The notes under the pieces were generated by a model. The model was not told the DNA's origin and ran no database searches. It worked only from the letters and a program-made list of their open reading frames with translations. Positions 11,990 through 21,640 of a DNA stretch of 64,000 bases are shown in pieces. The stretch lies in NCBI GenBank assembly GCA_964030785.1, contig OZ034977.1, forward strand, positions 29,694,652-29,758,651, given 5' to 3'. The translations under genes and the position numbers were made by a program. Position 1 is the stretch's first letter. Each line of letters opens with the position of its first letter. The stretch comes from Siderastrea siderea (lineage: Eukaryota; Cnidaria; Anthozoa; Scleractinia; Rhizangiidae).

Positions 11990-12160
11990 CTCTGGGCTCC
12001 GCAGAAAATTTCTTTGGGCTCCGGGCTCCACAGCCAAAAAAGGATCAGGCCTCCAGTCAGTACAATGATCGGGCTCCGGGCTCCAAAGCAGAAATTTCAG
12101 GGCTCCAGGGCTCCAGGGCTCCAGGGCTCCAGGGCCCCCCGTCCCCCCCCCCCCCCCCTT
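11990..12160 (+). repeat. GGGCTCC heptamer array, right, and poly-C
   Basis: Repeats of GGGCTCC, at the end in tight tandem (CAGGGCTC repeated), then a homopolymer C tract at about 12143-12158 next to the terminal inverted repeat. Confidence 0.85.
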
Positions 12161-12300
12161 TGAGACCCTGTTTAAGATCTTTTTTGAATATGAGGTAACC
12201 GGGTCCCTTGCGATTTATGAACCGAACGAGCCTATCAACGCCTGGTAAACGTAATTTGAATGGCTGTGTTAAATATTCGTCTCGCGTGATTCCATCATTA

Positions 12301-12799
12301 GGTGGGTTCATACTAGCTTAGTAAGTAGACCTTAAGTATACTTGAATCTTACTTGAGATGTGAACGGGTCTAATTTCAACGTAAGTAGCCTACTTTGTAG
12401 CCCGGCGTGGCAACGCATCTTTTTCAAAAGAGCCGAAGTGCACTTTCAAGTATTTTTCAACCATCCTTACCGGCGCACTTACGCACTATCAAAACAATTT
12501 CAGGAAATTGACTGTCAATCAAATGCATTTTTCGATGGCATATCAGTACACGCAAGACTTGTACAACACGCACATCATTTCGATCTGCTTGCTTGCTCGA
12601 CGCCTTCAGCTTTCAAGGACACGAAAAAACAAAGATAATGGACAACTCCGACTTCAGTCACTTTCGACCCAACTTTCGCGCGTTGGACCGCGATGATGAC
12701 TACTTAGACCACGGAGTCATGTAAGTTATTCTCGCCCCGGTTCAATCATATCGAAAATTCACATACTCACAGTGATGATTTTTTTTCCTTTAGTGATAA
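12301..12799 (+). mobile_element. Harbinger-like transposon end with start of a gene
   Basis: The boundary with the DIRS RT is sharp: after TTA (12298-12300) the sequence GGTGGGTTCATACTAGC begins. A TTA/TAA target and a GG-start terminus are typical of PIF/Harbinger. About 340 bp of leader precede a small spliced coding region. The other terminus is not seen; rearrangement next to the fold-back element may have removed it. Confidence 0.45.
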
Positions 12800-12845
12800 C
12801 ACAGGCAGCCCAAGCTCACGCCTCGAGAAAGCGAGGAATTTATAA
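12638..12845 (+). CDS. Small two-exon ORF, 44 residues, unknown product
   Basis: Exon 1 (12638-12720) begins M-D-N-S-D-F-S-H-F and is very acidic near its end (DRDDDYLDHGV). It stops at a good donor, GTAAGT. A pyrimidine-rich tract ending TTTAG at 12793 gives an acceptor after a 73-base intron. Exon 2 (12794-12845) continues in frame with DNTGSPSSRLEKARNL and a stop. The last 15 codons lie in the left arm of the fold-back repeat and are copied, slightly changed, in the right arm. The function is unknown, and a longer original protein may have been cut by the fold-back structure. Confidence 0.4.
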
Positions 12846-13772
12846 ATTATTTATGGTTCTCGAGTCGGGACGTGACCTTCGAGAGAGACCGGTATTGGGT
12901 TACAAGCGGCCGTTAACAATTTGAGACTTTGTATGGGGAATAAAATATCGTCGATTTCGAACGTGAAATAAAACTCAATTTCAACACTTTTTTAGTGAAA
13001 TGAATAAAACTATCTTACCTCTTGCGTCTTTGTGTGTTTTTGGGGCTTATTCTATCGTTTTGGGCTTTCTTTGTCACGACAGTTGGGTTACATAAATCTT
13101 ATGAAGGTCGTAACAGTCATGACAAATAAAGCCCAAAACGATGAAATAAGCCCAAAAAACACACAAAGACGCGAGAGGTAAGTTAGTTTTATCCATTTCA
13201 CTAAAAAAATGTTGAAATTTAGTTTTATTTAACGTTCGAGATCGACGATATTTTATTCCCCATACAAAGTCTCAAATTGTTAACGGCCGCTTGTAACCCA
13301 ACTGTCGTGACAAAGAAAGCCCAAAACGATAGAATAAGCCCCAAAAACACACAAAGACGCAAGAGGTAAGATAGTCTTATTCATTTCACTAAAACAGTGT
13401 TGAAATTGAGTTTTATTTCACGTTCGAAATCGACGATATTTTATTCCCCATACAAAGTCTCAAATTGTTAACGGCCGCTTGTAACCCAACTGTCGTGACA
13501 AAGAAAGCCCAAAACGATAGAATAAGCCCCAAAAACACACAAAGACGCAAGAGGTAAGATAGTTTTATTCATTTCACTAAAAAAGTGTTGAAATTGAGTT
13601 TTATTTCACGTTCGAAATCGACGATATTTTATTCCCCATACAAAGTCTCAAATTGTTAACGGCCGCTTGTAACCCAATACCGGTCTCTCTCGAAGGTCAC
13701 GTCCCGACTCGAGAACCATAAATAATTTATAAATTCCTCGCTTGATCGAGGCGTGAGCTTGGGCTGCCTGTG
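12800..13772. repeat. Fold-back element with 188-bp tandem units
   Basis: CACAGGCAGCCCAAGCTC at 12800 is matched by its reverse complement ending at 13772. The left arm (12800 to about 13090) pairs with the right terminus (13676-13772) plus the adjoining units. The right half contains three tandem 188-bp units (about 13113, 13301 and 13489); the first is more diverged. Arms of about 280 bp, an asymmetric unit number and no target duplication recall fold-back transposons. Confidence 0.85.
13113..13676. repeat. Three tandem 188-bp units
   Basis: The anchor AACGGCCGCTTGTAACCCAA recurs at intervals of 188 bases. Units two and three are nearly identical; unit one has several differences and a changed start. 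Confidence 0.85.
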
Positions 13773-13775
13773 GTC

Positions 13776-13831
13776 TTTACAATAAATGATTTGTAACCCC
13801 ATCTCTGAGTTTGCTTGTTTGTGATAGTTAT
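13776..13831. repeat. Breakpoint repeat x' (inverted copy of 8698-8750)
   Basis: Reverse complement of the sequence that begins where the + strand DIRS fragment ends. It immediately follows the fold-back element. Confidence 0.85.
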
Positions 13832-14709
13832 TAAACTGACACTTTCAGACAGAGTCACAAGACTACTGAGGTTAATTTCACTTGCCCATCGGGGCCACCA
13901 AACTTCTATTTTCACTTGCCCAAGAGCAAAATTTACTTGCCCCGGGCAATCAGACCTGGGTATTTTCCTGTCCTGAGTTGCTACTTATCCCACAGACCTG
14001 TTTATAAAGATAAAAGACCGTACTACCCACCCTTTTCATTTTGTACTTTCAGTTTAAACAAGTCATCCACTTGTAACAATCTAATGAACAGAATTAACCC
14101 AACTTTTGCTGAATAATCTGAAGTACTTTCATGTACAATCTTGAGGGCTGCCAAACCAAAGAGACAGGAAGCCTCATGCATGCACACTTTGTGTGACATC
14201 TTTTTATCATCTTCTCCGGTTTTGTTACCAAAAGTTTGTGTTCATTACTACATTCTTCTATTCTACAAAAAGAGGAAATCTCGTCTTGCACACCCAACAC
14301 AATTTTTGTGTGAGAAGTAACTGTTTAATTTTTAGATTTTAATTTTCTTGCATTTAATTTTTAGATATAACATAAAATTGAAACAGCGTAGAAGTCAATG
14401 TGTTGTGTTGTTTTCAGAGCAATATAGTAAAACTATTAACATATCTAATACAAATTATCCCTTCAAAAATTGAAGAACAACAATTGACCAGCAACTTGAA
14501 GAGAAAATGACCCTTCATTTATGTGGGCAAGGAAACAGAACAAAAATTTCTTACCTTTTCTATTTTCCTTCAAAGTGTATTAACCGCATCGCTGATCTTT
14601 TCAGTGATGAGGACGATGATGAGCCCGCGTTCCGATTATTTTTGGCTTTCCTTTCAACTGAACTTTTCAGTGCGATACTTTGACCCGCACGCATTATTCC
14701 CGCCTTAAC
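13832..14709. other. No supported gene
   Basis: AT-rich sequence. A patch at 13880-13940 with repeated 'cttgccc' resembles 4277-4340. Open frames are short and unrelated to anything I know. Confidence 0.55.
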
Positions 14710-15363
14710 TTAAGGTGATTCCATTCAATTGCATTGCGCATCCTTTCTGCGCATCATTTATTGCGTGATTAGCGCGCGCACGACCGCCTGCGCGTTCGGA
14801 ACTTGATAGGTTTTCTAGGGAAGCTGAGCTGTTCAGAGAAATAAATGGTCGTTTTCTCCCAAACGACCTCGGTGACCCCACTATTTTATTCCATTTATTT
14901 AAGGAAAATACGACTTTACATGATATATCCAAATTTGAAGAATTTTTCATTATTCAATTTTGAAATATTCCGGTTGATCCACTGTTACAGTCAGATTTTA
15001 GGCGTTTCACTGGAACCGTGCAGACGCTCGATTTGCCTATTATTTCAAATTAGTTTCATTGTTATGGCAATTTTAAGACGTTTTACTGTAACATTGTACT
15101 TCTACCATAAGAATAATGCTTACATTTCATTGCCAGTTATAACTTTGTTGAAGTAATGGGTGTCTCTAGTACAAGGATAGGTTTTTTCAATATTGCTGTC
15201 TAAAGATAGTAAACTACCTATATACTACAGCCCCTAGCGTGAAATCAGGCACGGTGACCCCCTCTTTTTATTTTATTTTTTTAATGTACTAGGTGTAATT
15301 AGTAACTCTGCAAAGTTTCAACAAATTCTCATTACAACTTCTTTTTCGATGGAATCACCTTAA
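14710..15363. mobile_element. TTAA-flanked MITE, TIR GGTGATTCCAT
   Basis: TTAAGGTGATTCCAT at 14710 and ATGGAATCACCTTAA ending at 15363 are perfect inverted ends of 15 bases including the TTAA target. The 654-bp element has no credible coding frame. Confidence 0.8.
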
Positions 15364-15399
15364 GTGACGTCAAAAAAGGTGGTTTTCAAGCGGGTCTCT

Positions 15400-15620
15400 T
15401 TCGTGTGTATATGAGTTCCTCTCGAGTGGAACAAGCCTCGTTTTGTAAAGTCGAGGGAATCGAGTCTGTTTGTACGCGATGTAAAGTCGAGTCTCGTAAA
15501 CAAAATCAAGTGTCTAGTGTAAACGAGTCTCTCTTTTAAAATCGAAAGAATCCAGTCTTGTGGAGTCGAGTCTCGTTAGAAAAATAGAGTGTCATTTTGT
15601 AGACGAGTGTCCCTTCGAAT
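15400..15620. repeat. Degenerate CGAGTCT-rich repeat
   Basis: Irregular repeats of 'cgagtctcg..aaaatcgag' units. The same family recurs at 18300-18530. Confidence 0.65.
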
Positions 15621-15639
15621 CAACAAGTTCTTTGAAGTT

Positions 15640-15906
15640 GATTTTGCAATAAAAGTTAACGCGAGTAATGAACGACGTTTCGACCGTTCAACAGTCATTT
15701 TCAAGTTCGGTGTTAGAATAAAATTACATGTGTAAATATAGTAAAAGCGCTAAAAATATGTACATACAAACAATAGACAATAAGAATAAAAGGCTAAAAG
15801 TGGCTAAAAAATAACTTTGTGCAAATGGCATGCATAGCTGTAAAAGATATAATTAAAAGCGTATAAGGCGACGGGAATAAGAACATTAAAATATCTAAGA
15901 ATACCT
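15640..15906 (-). mobile_element. Penelope-like element, 3' part
   Basis: Includes 'acgtttcgaccgttcaacag', the tract that marks the non-coding ends of Penelope-like elements. It continues, across the MULE-like insertion, from the endonuclease fragment at 17341-17640 on the - strand. Confidence 0.6.
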
Positions 15907-17331
15907 TCCCTGCTAGCAGAGGCCCCTTTTCCTTTGTATTCGCTGAGCTGACGGACGGGACGAAAAGGGACCTCTGCCATGGGTCGAAATGAACTGTGTT
16001 GAGCATGCGCCACGGTTACTTAGCGACCGAAACGTCACGTGATGCTTTTAGCACGTGATCAGCTGACGACTCCCACCTTTCTCAACTAGCGCGCCAAAAA
16101 ACAGCTGCACAGTTTTGTTGTCGTGAATGGCGAGTTCACCAAAACCCTAAAAAAGGTAGACAGTTCGTCTAGAGATAGTTGTTGTCTAATCTACGGTATT
16201 AATTTCAAGTTATCTGGACAAGGAAGCTTTTTTAACATGACCACAACTCCAGGAATCAAAGAGAATTTAACCCATTGAAGGCTGCGTGTTTTATGATCGC
16301 TTCACTAAATTAGCAGTTGCATTACGAAAGGACAATTTATAGGTTCGAAAAAACAAAACTCACTTGATCTAGAATAGTTAAAATTTCTTACTTTTAAATA
16401 AATTACACCAGTTGTCTATTAAGAATTAGCCAAAAATACATTCTCAACGTCAAAATTTTGAAAATTTCCGCAAGAAATTTCTCATGTTGTCTCGCGCGTG
16501 AAATCAAACCACAACAGAGCATTTGTGTCTGTTTAGGTCAGATTACTACTTTTCGAATTTTTTTGAATGAAGGTACACAGAAGAAGAGACAGTAAGCTTT
16601 TCTAAATAATACATTTATTAAAACACGCCTTTACTTGTTTCTGGAGACCAAACGCGTTCAATTCTTTCTTCGAGAGAAGCTACGCGCAAGCGATTTCGCT
16701 CGATGTGCAAGTTATTTTGAAGAGCATTTGGTGATGCGAACTGTGCACATTTTTCAAAACTTTTACGAAAACTGTAAGGAATATGAAGAATCCCCCAATT
16801 AAAAAGCGATTTCGATGCAAATTTACAATCAAATGTGTAATTTACTCTACCGTAGACTCGTAGAAGTGCTGGCGCATTTCACAGAAAGTCCGCAGCTCGA
16901 AAAATCTTTGGAGGTGGAAGGTTGTCCTTCGCCTTGACAGATGTTTTCTTCGCTCTAAATTCCATTCCTTGACTTGTCGAGTGTTTCTTAGAGCTTCTTC
17001 TTTCGATTGTTTATCTTTCCGTCGTCCATGTTAACAAAAACAAGAGAAAGTAAACGTTGTAACTCTTCACGAGTTTAGTTCTCTTTCCACGGCAAGTTAC
17101 TATGCAGGCTCACTAAATGACAGCGGAATAACTGTAAAGGAATGCGCGAGATACGGTGGGCTCAAGTCCCGATCAGCAAACAATAAAGGGAGCATGCGTT
17201 TCGGAAACCGCCGTCCACGACCATGGACGGCGGTTGGATCAAAGGGAGTTTCGACCCATGGCAGAGGTCCGTTTTCGTCCCGCCCGTCAGCTCAGCGAAT
17301 ACAAAGGAAAAGGGGCCTCTGCTAGCAGGGA
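15907..17331. mobile_element. MULE-like transposon with about 85-bp TIRs
   Basis: TCCCTGCTAGCAGAGG at 15907 is matched by CCTCTGCTAGCAGGGA ending at 17331, and the pairing continues for about 85 bases with few mismatches. Flanks are AGAATACCT (15898-15906) and AAAATACCT (17332-17340), a 9-bp duplication with one mismatch. Long inverted repeats and a 9-bp target fit Mutator-like elements. No transposase is visible in the 1.4 kb, so it is non-autonomous. It is inserted in the tail of a Penelope-like element. Confidence 0.8.
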
Positions 17332-17340
17332 AAAATACCT

Positions 17341-17640
17341 AAAAATAACTAAACAAATAATTTTGCGCGGAGCGAGTCGCTCTGTTTGTTGAGCTTTGGC
17401 TTCAGAAGTCTAATAAAAAGCATCTCAAAAATTAAACAGTCAAGCTTGCTCTGGCACTTCCTTAAAATTTTAAAATTCCTCTCGATGTTATCTGGCTACT
17501 TTCCATGTTGTTCTTTAATGTGACGTCCGATAGCCGATCCTTTGTGTTCTTCGATGCGCTGGTGCAAGTGCCGACACGAATAGCCGACATAATCTGCATC
17601 GCACAGATCACATTTAAAATAATACACAGCGCTTTGTTCG
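17341..17640 (-). pseudogene. Penelope-like GIY-YIG endonuclease domain fragment
   Basis: Read on the - strand: FKCDLCDADYVGYSCRHLHQ, then R-I-E-E-H-K, then a C-terminal block LDCLIFEMLFI followed by LKPKLNKQSDSLRAKL. This is the order of the GIY-YIG nuclease of Penelope-like retroelements, the domain that nicks target DNA, including the preceding C-x-x-C pair. A TAG stop interrupts it near 17493; in the duplicated copy (20273-20385) that codon is GAG. Sequence upstream of 17640 is unrelated, so the RT is missing. Confidence 0.8.
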
Positions 17641-17751
17641 GCGATCAGACAAACACATATTATGTGACTGTTTCAACATATAGAACGAGACAAAATTCGC
17701 CAACTTCGCAATATGTATTATTTAACAAGTTATCTAATATAGAACCACCTC

Positions 17752-18104
17752 CTCGCCGATGTACAACGGCGCGGTATATCGTCTGTATATAAGAAAGACT
17801 GATATCTCGACGATGTACAACGCCGAGGTAGGTGCGTCTGTATATATCGAAGACTACTATCTCGCCGATATACAACGGCCAGGTAGGTGCGTCTGTATAT
17901 AAGGAAGACTGATATTTCACCGATGTACAACGGCGAGGTATATGCGTCTGCATATAACGAAGACTAGTATCTCGCCGATGTACAACGGCGAGGTAGGTGC
18001 GTCTGTATATAAGGAAGACTGATATCTCACAGATGAACAACGGCGAGGTATATGCGTCGGTATATGTGAAACACTGATATCTCGCCGATGTAAAACGGCG
18101 AGGT
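17752..18104. repeat. 55-bp minisatellite with a hairpin in each unit
   Basis: Seven units start at 17752, 17806, 17861, 17916, 17971, 18026 and 18081. Most units contain CTCGCCGATGTACAACGGCG, a 7-bp stem (CTCGCCG/CGGCGAG) with an 8-base loop. The units lie in the 1.2 kb block missing from duplication copy 2. Confidence 0.9.
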
Positions 18105-18299
18105 GTTGGTTTACGATGGGCGGCTTCTGTTCCTTCACTTTAATTGTGTCTTTGATCTTTCTGCTGGTGTAAACAGGACGGATCTCTTCGTTTTCGACAT
18201 GTAGTTGCTTACGAATCGTGTATCGATTGCCTCCCAAATCGAGCAGAATCGAGTCGATTTTTATCGTGTTCTCTTTCTCTGGTTTCCCAGAAACAGTGA

Positions 18300-18530
18300 G
18301 TGATCCCACGAGTCTCTTTTGAAAAAGCGAGGGTCTGTATAAAACGAGTCTCGCTTTTAAAATCGAGGGAATCGAGTCTTGTGTACATGAGTCTCGTTTG
18401 AAAAATCGAGTGTCTTTTTGTAGACGAGTGTTCCTCCGTTTTCGACAAAATGTAGCTGCTTACGAATCGTATATCGAGTGCCTCCCAAATCGAGTCGATT
18501 TTTATCGTGTTCTCTTTCTCTAGTTTGCCA
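18300..18530. repeat. Degenerate CGAGTCT-rich repeat, second copy
   Basis: Two partial copies of a tract containing 'gaatcgagtcttgtgtacatga' and 'cagaaacagtgagtgatcc' are separated by about 240 bases. Related to 15400-15620. Confidence 0.65.
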
Positions 18531-19152
18531 GAAACAGTGAGTGATCCACTGCATGTGTTTCTCGAAAAGTTCTGTCTTTACAAAAAGCTGTTTGCACTTG
18601 TATGCAGCCTCCACACAGTTGTATGTATGCCGCCTTATTCGACTGCAATCGTTTTCGTAGATGACTTCATAGCTGACGAAGGGGCATGCGGTTAAACGGA
18701 ATGATAATTATTACTAGGCATGGTTGGATGAGAAGATCATTACTTACCTTCAGTTTCTTAACCCAAGCAGCACGTATGCGATGAGTATATTTGCGGAACT
18801 GAACCAATAGAGTGAATATTCGTATAACCCATTTCTTGTATGCTAATGACGCGCATAATATTCTAATGACCGGTTTGGGTACGCACGAGCGTCGAGCGAT
18901 TCACGATTGAAATGCATTCCTGTACGTACCTGTGTTACTATTGATCCCAGACGTTCTTTCAAATGGCTTGAATTTTGTGTCGCTTCACGGACCGTTGGTT
19001 TCACTCCGCTGTTTGAAAAAAATGATCGCGTGATCACAAGTTTGTTCACCGCAAGAACTATATTTGTTAACTCAAGCTCGACAACGCTCACCTTTCCCTG
19101 AATGAATTTTTACGAGTGTTGCTAAATGTCGCGGGTCGCGGGTAGCGACTAA

Positions 19153-19916
19153 GGGGCCGATTACATGAGCCGGGCTGGCTCGGTCTACCGAGGTGACTCT
19201 CAGCCTGGTATTACATGAGGCGGGCGAGCCCGCCTGCGGCTAAATTTAGAAGCTGTCGTGTGAAAAGATGGCTACATCAAAGAGCATGAATCGAGTGTTT
19301 TTACTTTCGTTAATCCATCATTTTGGTGTATTATTTTCAGTTTTACGTAGCTTGATGGTCTGATAAGCCTTTATGTGTTATATAGAAATAGAAATATCGA
19401 TCTTCTGGTGAGCCATTTTGCTCTGAAGCGAAATTTAAAGGAACTATGTCACGGTATTTACATCCATTTTTCTGATCTGACAAAATTGTTTTCTTATTGA
19501 AGAGAATTTTAAAATAATCGTTTCCTAAGGTAGAAAAACACCAAAGAAGTAATAATAAACCAAAACTGAACAAGGATGGTTACGATTGAGGGAGATTAAG
19601 ACGGATTACGAATGACAAACTCGAAAAAACTTGCCAGTTTTTTCAAGATGCGTTATCCGTGACGTAGCTCCTTTAATGACGAGAAAGTGTTGGCCCGGCT
19701 AACCGGGCTGGCCCGGCAATTGCGATTACATGGTTAATTTTCAGCCCGGCTAGCCGAGATCCCGGCATCGCGATGCCGGGATCCCGGCTAGCCGGGCTGA
19801 GATTTTTCCATGTAATCGCAAAGTTAGTTTTCAATGTGTTTCACAGACGTGCCGAGATCCCGGCAAACCGAGCCAGCCCGGCTAACCGGGTCAGCCCGCC
19901 TCATGTAATCGGCCCC
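19153..19916. mobile_element. TAA-flanked element, TIR GGGGCCGATTACATGAG, copy 1
   Basis: GGGGCCGATTACATGAG at 19153 pairs with CTCATGTAATCGGCCCC ending at 19916; TAA flanks both sides (19150-19152, 19917-19919). Subterminal GCCCGGCTAGCCGGG palindromes are frequent. An empty site with one TAA exists on the - strand at 22320-22420. TAA targets and G-rich termini fit PIF/Harbinger MITEs. It contains a smaller TTAA element. Confidence 0.9.
19439..19672. mobile_element. 234-bp TTAA MITE nested in the TAA element
   Basis: AGGAACTATGTCACGG at 19439 and CCGTGACGTAGCTCCT ending 19672 are inverted ends with two mismatches; TTAA flanks at 19435-19438 and 19673-19676. The duplicated copy has the exact unoccupied site (aaatTTAAtgacg) near 21111. 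Confidence 0.9.
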
Positions 19917-20016
19917 TAAAAGTCGTGGGTCGCGGGTGTGGGTCGCGGGTGTGGGTCGTGGGTGCGAGTGCGGGTACGGTGGGGTAAAAAAAACATTTTA
20001 AAAACACAAAAAGTAA

Positions 20017-20032
20017 AATAATAATAATAATA

Positions 20033-20107
<75 letters not shown>

Positions 20108-20116
20108 GTAACAATA
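20017..20116. repeat. (AAT)n microsatellite
   Basis: About thirty AAT units with two AGT interruptions. The paralogous array in copy 2 (21454-21487) has about eleven. Confidence 0.95.
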
Positions 20117-20810
20117 AATAATCGTTTACTTTACGATTTTTGACCATTTTTGTTTTCAATTTTTCTTTTCAACCGATGCTTAGAGCTTGTCACTCCGGCT
20201 ACATGGGACGCAAACGCTTCATAGCTACGAATCAGCGAATAAAATTGTAATTATTTATCTCTGTTCCTGTGTTTTGGCTTCAGAAGTCTAATAAAAAGCA
20301 TCTCAAAAATTAAACAGTCAAGCTTGCTCTGGCACTTCCTTAAAATTTTAAAATTCTTCTCGATGTTATCTGGCTCCTTTCCATTACTTACGATCATTAC
20401 TTACCTTCAGTTTCTTAACCCAAGCAGCACGTATGCGATGAGTATATTTGCGGAACTGAACCAATAGAGTGAATATTCGTATAACCCATTTCTTGTATGC
20501 TAATGACGCGCATAATATTCTAATGACCGGTTTGGGTACGCACGAGAGTCGAGCGATTCACGATTGAAATGCATTCCTGTACGTACCTGTGTTACTATTG
20601 ATCCCAGACGTTCTTTCAAATGGCTTGAATTTTGTGTCGCTTCACGGACCGTTGGTTTCACTCCGCTGTTTGAAAAAAAATGATCGCGTGATCACAAGTT
20701 TGTTCACCGCAAGAACTATATTTGTTGACTCAAGCTCGACAACGCTCACCTTTCCCTGAATGAATTTTTACGAGTGTTGCTAAATGTCGCAGGTCGCGGG
20801 TAGCGACTAA

Positions 20811-21354
20811 GGGGTCGATTACATGAGCCGGGCTGGCTCGGTTAGCAGGGCTGGCTCGGTCTACCGAGGTGACTCTCAGCCCGGTATTAGATGAGGCGGG
20901 CCAGCCCGCCTGCGGCTAAATTTAGAAGCTGTCGTGTGAAAAGATGGCTACATCAAAGAGCATGAATCGAGTGTTTTTACTTTCGTTAATCCATCATTTT
21001 GGTGTATTATTTTCAGTTTTACGTAGCTTGATGGTCTGATAAGCCTTTATGTGTTATATAGAAAGAGAAATATCGATCTTCTCGTGAGCCATTTTGCTCT
21101 GAAGCGAAATTTAATGACGAGAAAGTGTTGGCCCGGCTAATCGGGCTGGCCCGGCAATTGCGATTACATGGTTAATTTTCAGCCCGGCTAGCCGAGATCC
21201 CGGCATCGCGATGCCGGGATCCCGGCTAGCCGGGCTGAAATTTTTCCATGTAATCGCAAAGTTGGTTTTCAATGTGTTTCACAGACGTGCCGAGATCCCG
21301 GCAAACCGAGCCAGCCCGGCTAACCGGGCCAGCCCGCCTCATGTAATCGGCCCC
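20811..21354. mobile_element. TAA-flanked element, copy 2
   Basis: Same termini as 19153-19916, with one change in the left end (GGGGTCGATTACATGAG), and TAA on both sides. It carries an extra copy of a 'ggctggctcggttagcagg' block near the left end and no nested MITE. Confidence 0.9.
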
Positions 21355-21453
21355 TAAGTCGTGGGTCGCGGGTGTGGGTCGCGGGTGTGGGTCGTGGGTG
21401 CGAGTGCGGGTACGGTGCGGGTAAAAAACATTTTAAAAAACACAAAAAGTAAA

Positions 21454-21487
21454 ATAATAATAATAATAATAATAGTAATAATAAATA
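21454..21487. repeat. (AAT)n microsatellite, short allele of the duplication
   Basis: Paralogue of the longer array at 20017-20116. Confidence 0.9.
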
Positions 21488-21640
21488 ATCGTTTACTTTA
21501 CGATTTTTGACCATTTTTGTTTTCAATTTTTCTTTTCAACCGATGCTTAGAGCTTGTCACTCCGGCTACATGGGACGCAAACGCTTCATAGCTACGAATC
21601 AGCGAATAAAATTGTAATTATTTATCTCTGTTCCTGTGTC

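Larger units (their letters stand above)
10764..12170. mobile_element. 1.4 kb DNA transposon, TIR CAGGGTCTCAAAGG, 6-bp TSD
   Basis: Ends are CAGGGTCTCAAAGG (10764) and CCTTTGAGACCCTG (to 12170), 14-bp perfect inverted repeats, flanked by TTTAAG at 10758-10763 and 12171-12176. Removing it restores the DIRS RT frame. Near both ends are same-strand arrays of a GGGCTCC heptamer, most dense at 10790-10890 and 11990-12130, and a run of about 17 C. A hypothetical ORF lies inside. The CAGGG terminus recalls hAT, but hAT makes an 8-bp duplication and here only 6 bp match, so the superfamily is open. Confidence 0.85.
10476..12300 (-). pseudogene. DIRS-like reverse transcriptase, palm (fragment B), split by insertion
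   Basis: The palm begins at 12300 (N-D-G-I ... PFKLRLPGVDRLV ... FKKDL) and runs to 12177. It is then interrupted by a 1.4 kb transposon (10764-12170) and resumes at 10757 with PVDPHDYHLLGKC, MPFGLRSA and the catalytic box V-F-I-D-D-F. The frame continues exactly once one copy of the TTTAAG target duplication is removed. The first RT third is on the other strand, ending at 8697. Confidence 0.8.
17395..20272. repeat. Segmental tandem duplication, copy 1
   Basis: Starts TTTGGCTTCAGAAGTC and ends in 'ctctgttcctgtg'. The same sequence, in the same order, follows at 20273-21640. This copy has three extra pieces: the 17506-18735 block, a TTAA element at 19439-19672, and a longer AAT array. Confidence 0.85.
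20273..21640. repeat. Segmental tandem duplication, copy 2
   Basis: Repeats 17395-20272, but joins the Penelope fragment (20273-20385) directly to sequence matching 18736 onward, so a 1.2 kb block is absent. It also lacks the nested TTAA element. Confidence 0.85.

Noticed and set aside
17660..18040. Reverse-strand ORF with repeated RRTYLAVVH
   Set aside because: An artefact of the 55-bp minisatellite.
17752..18104. CRISPR-like array
   Set aside because: Units are contiguous 55-bp repeats with no unique spacers, in an animal-type genome; it is a minisatellite.
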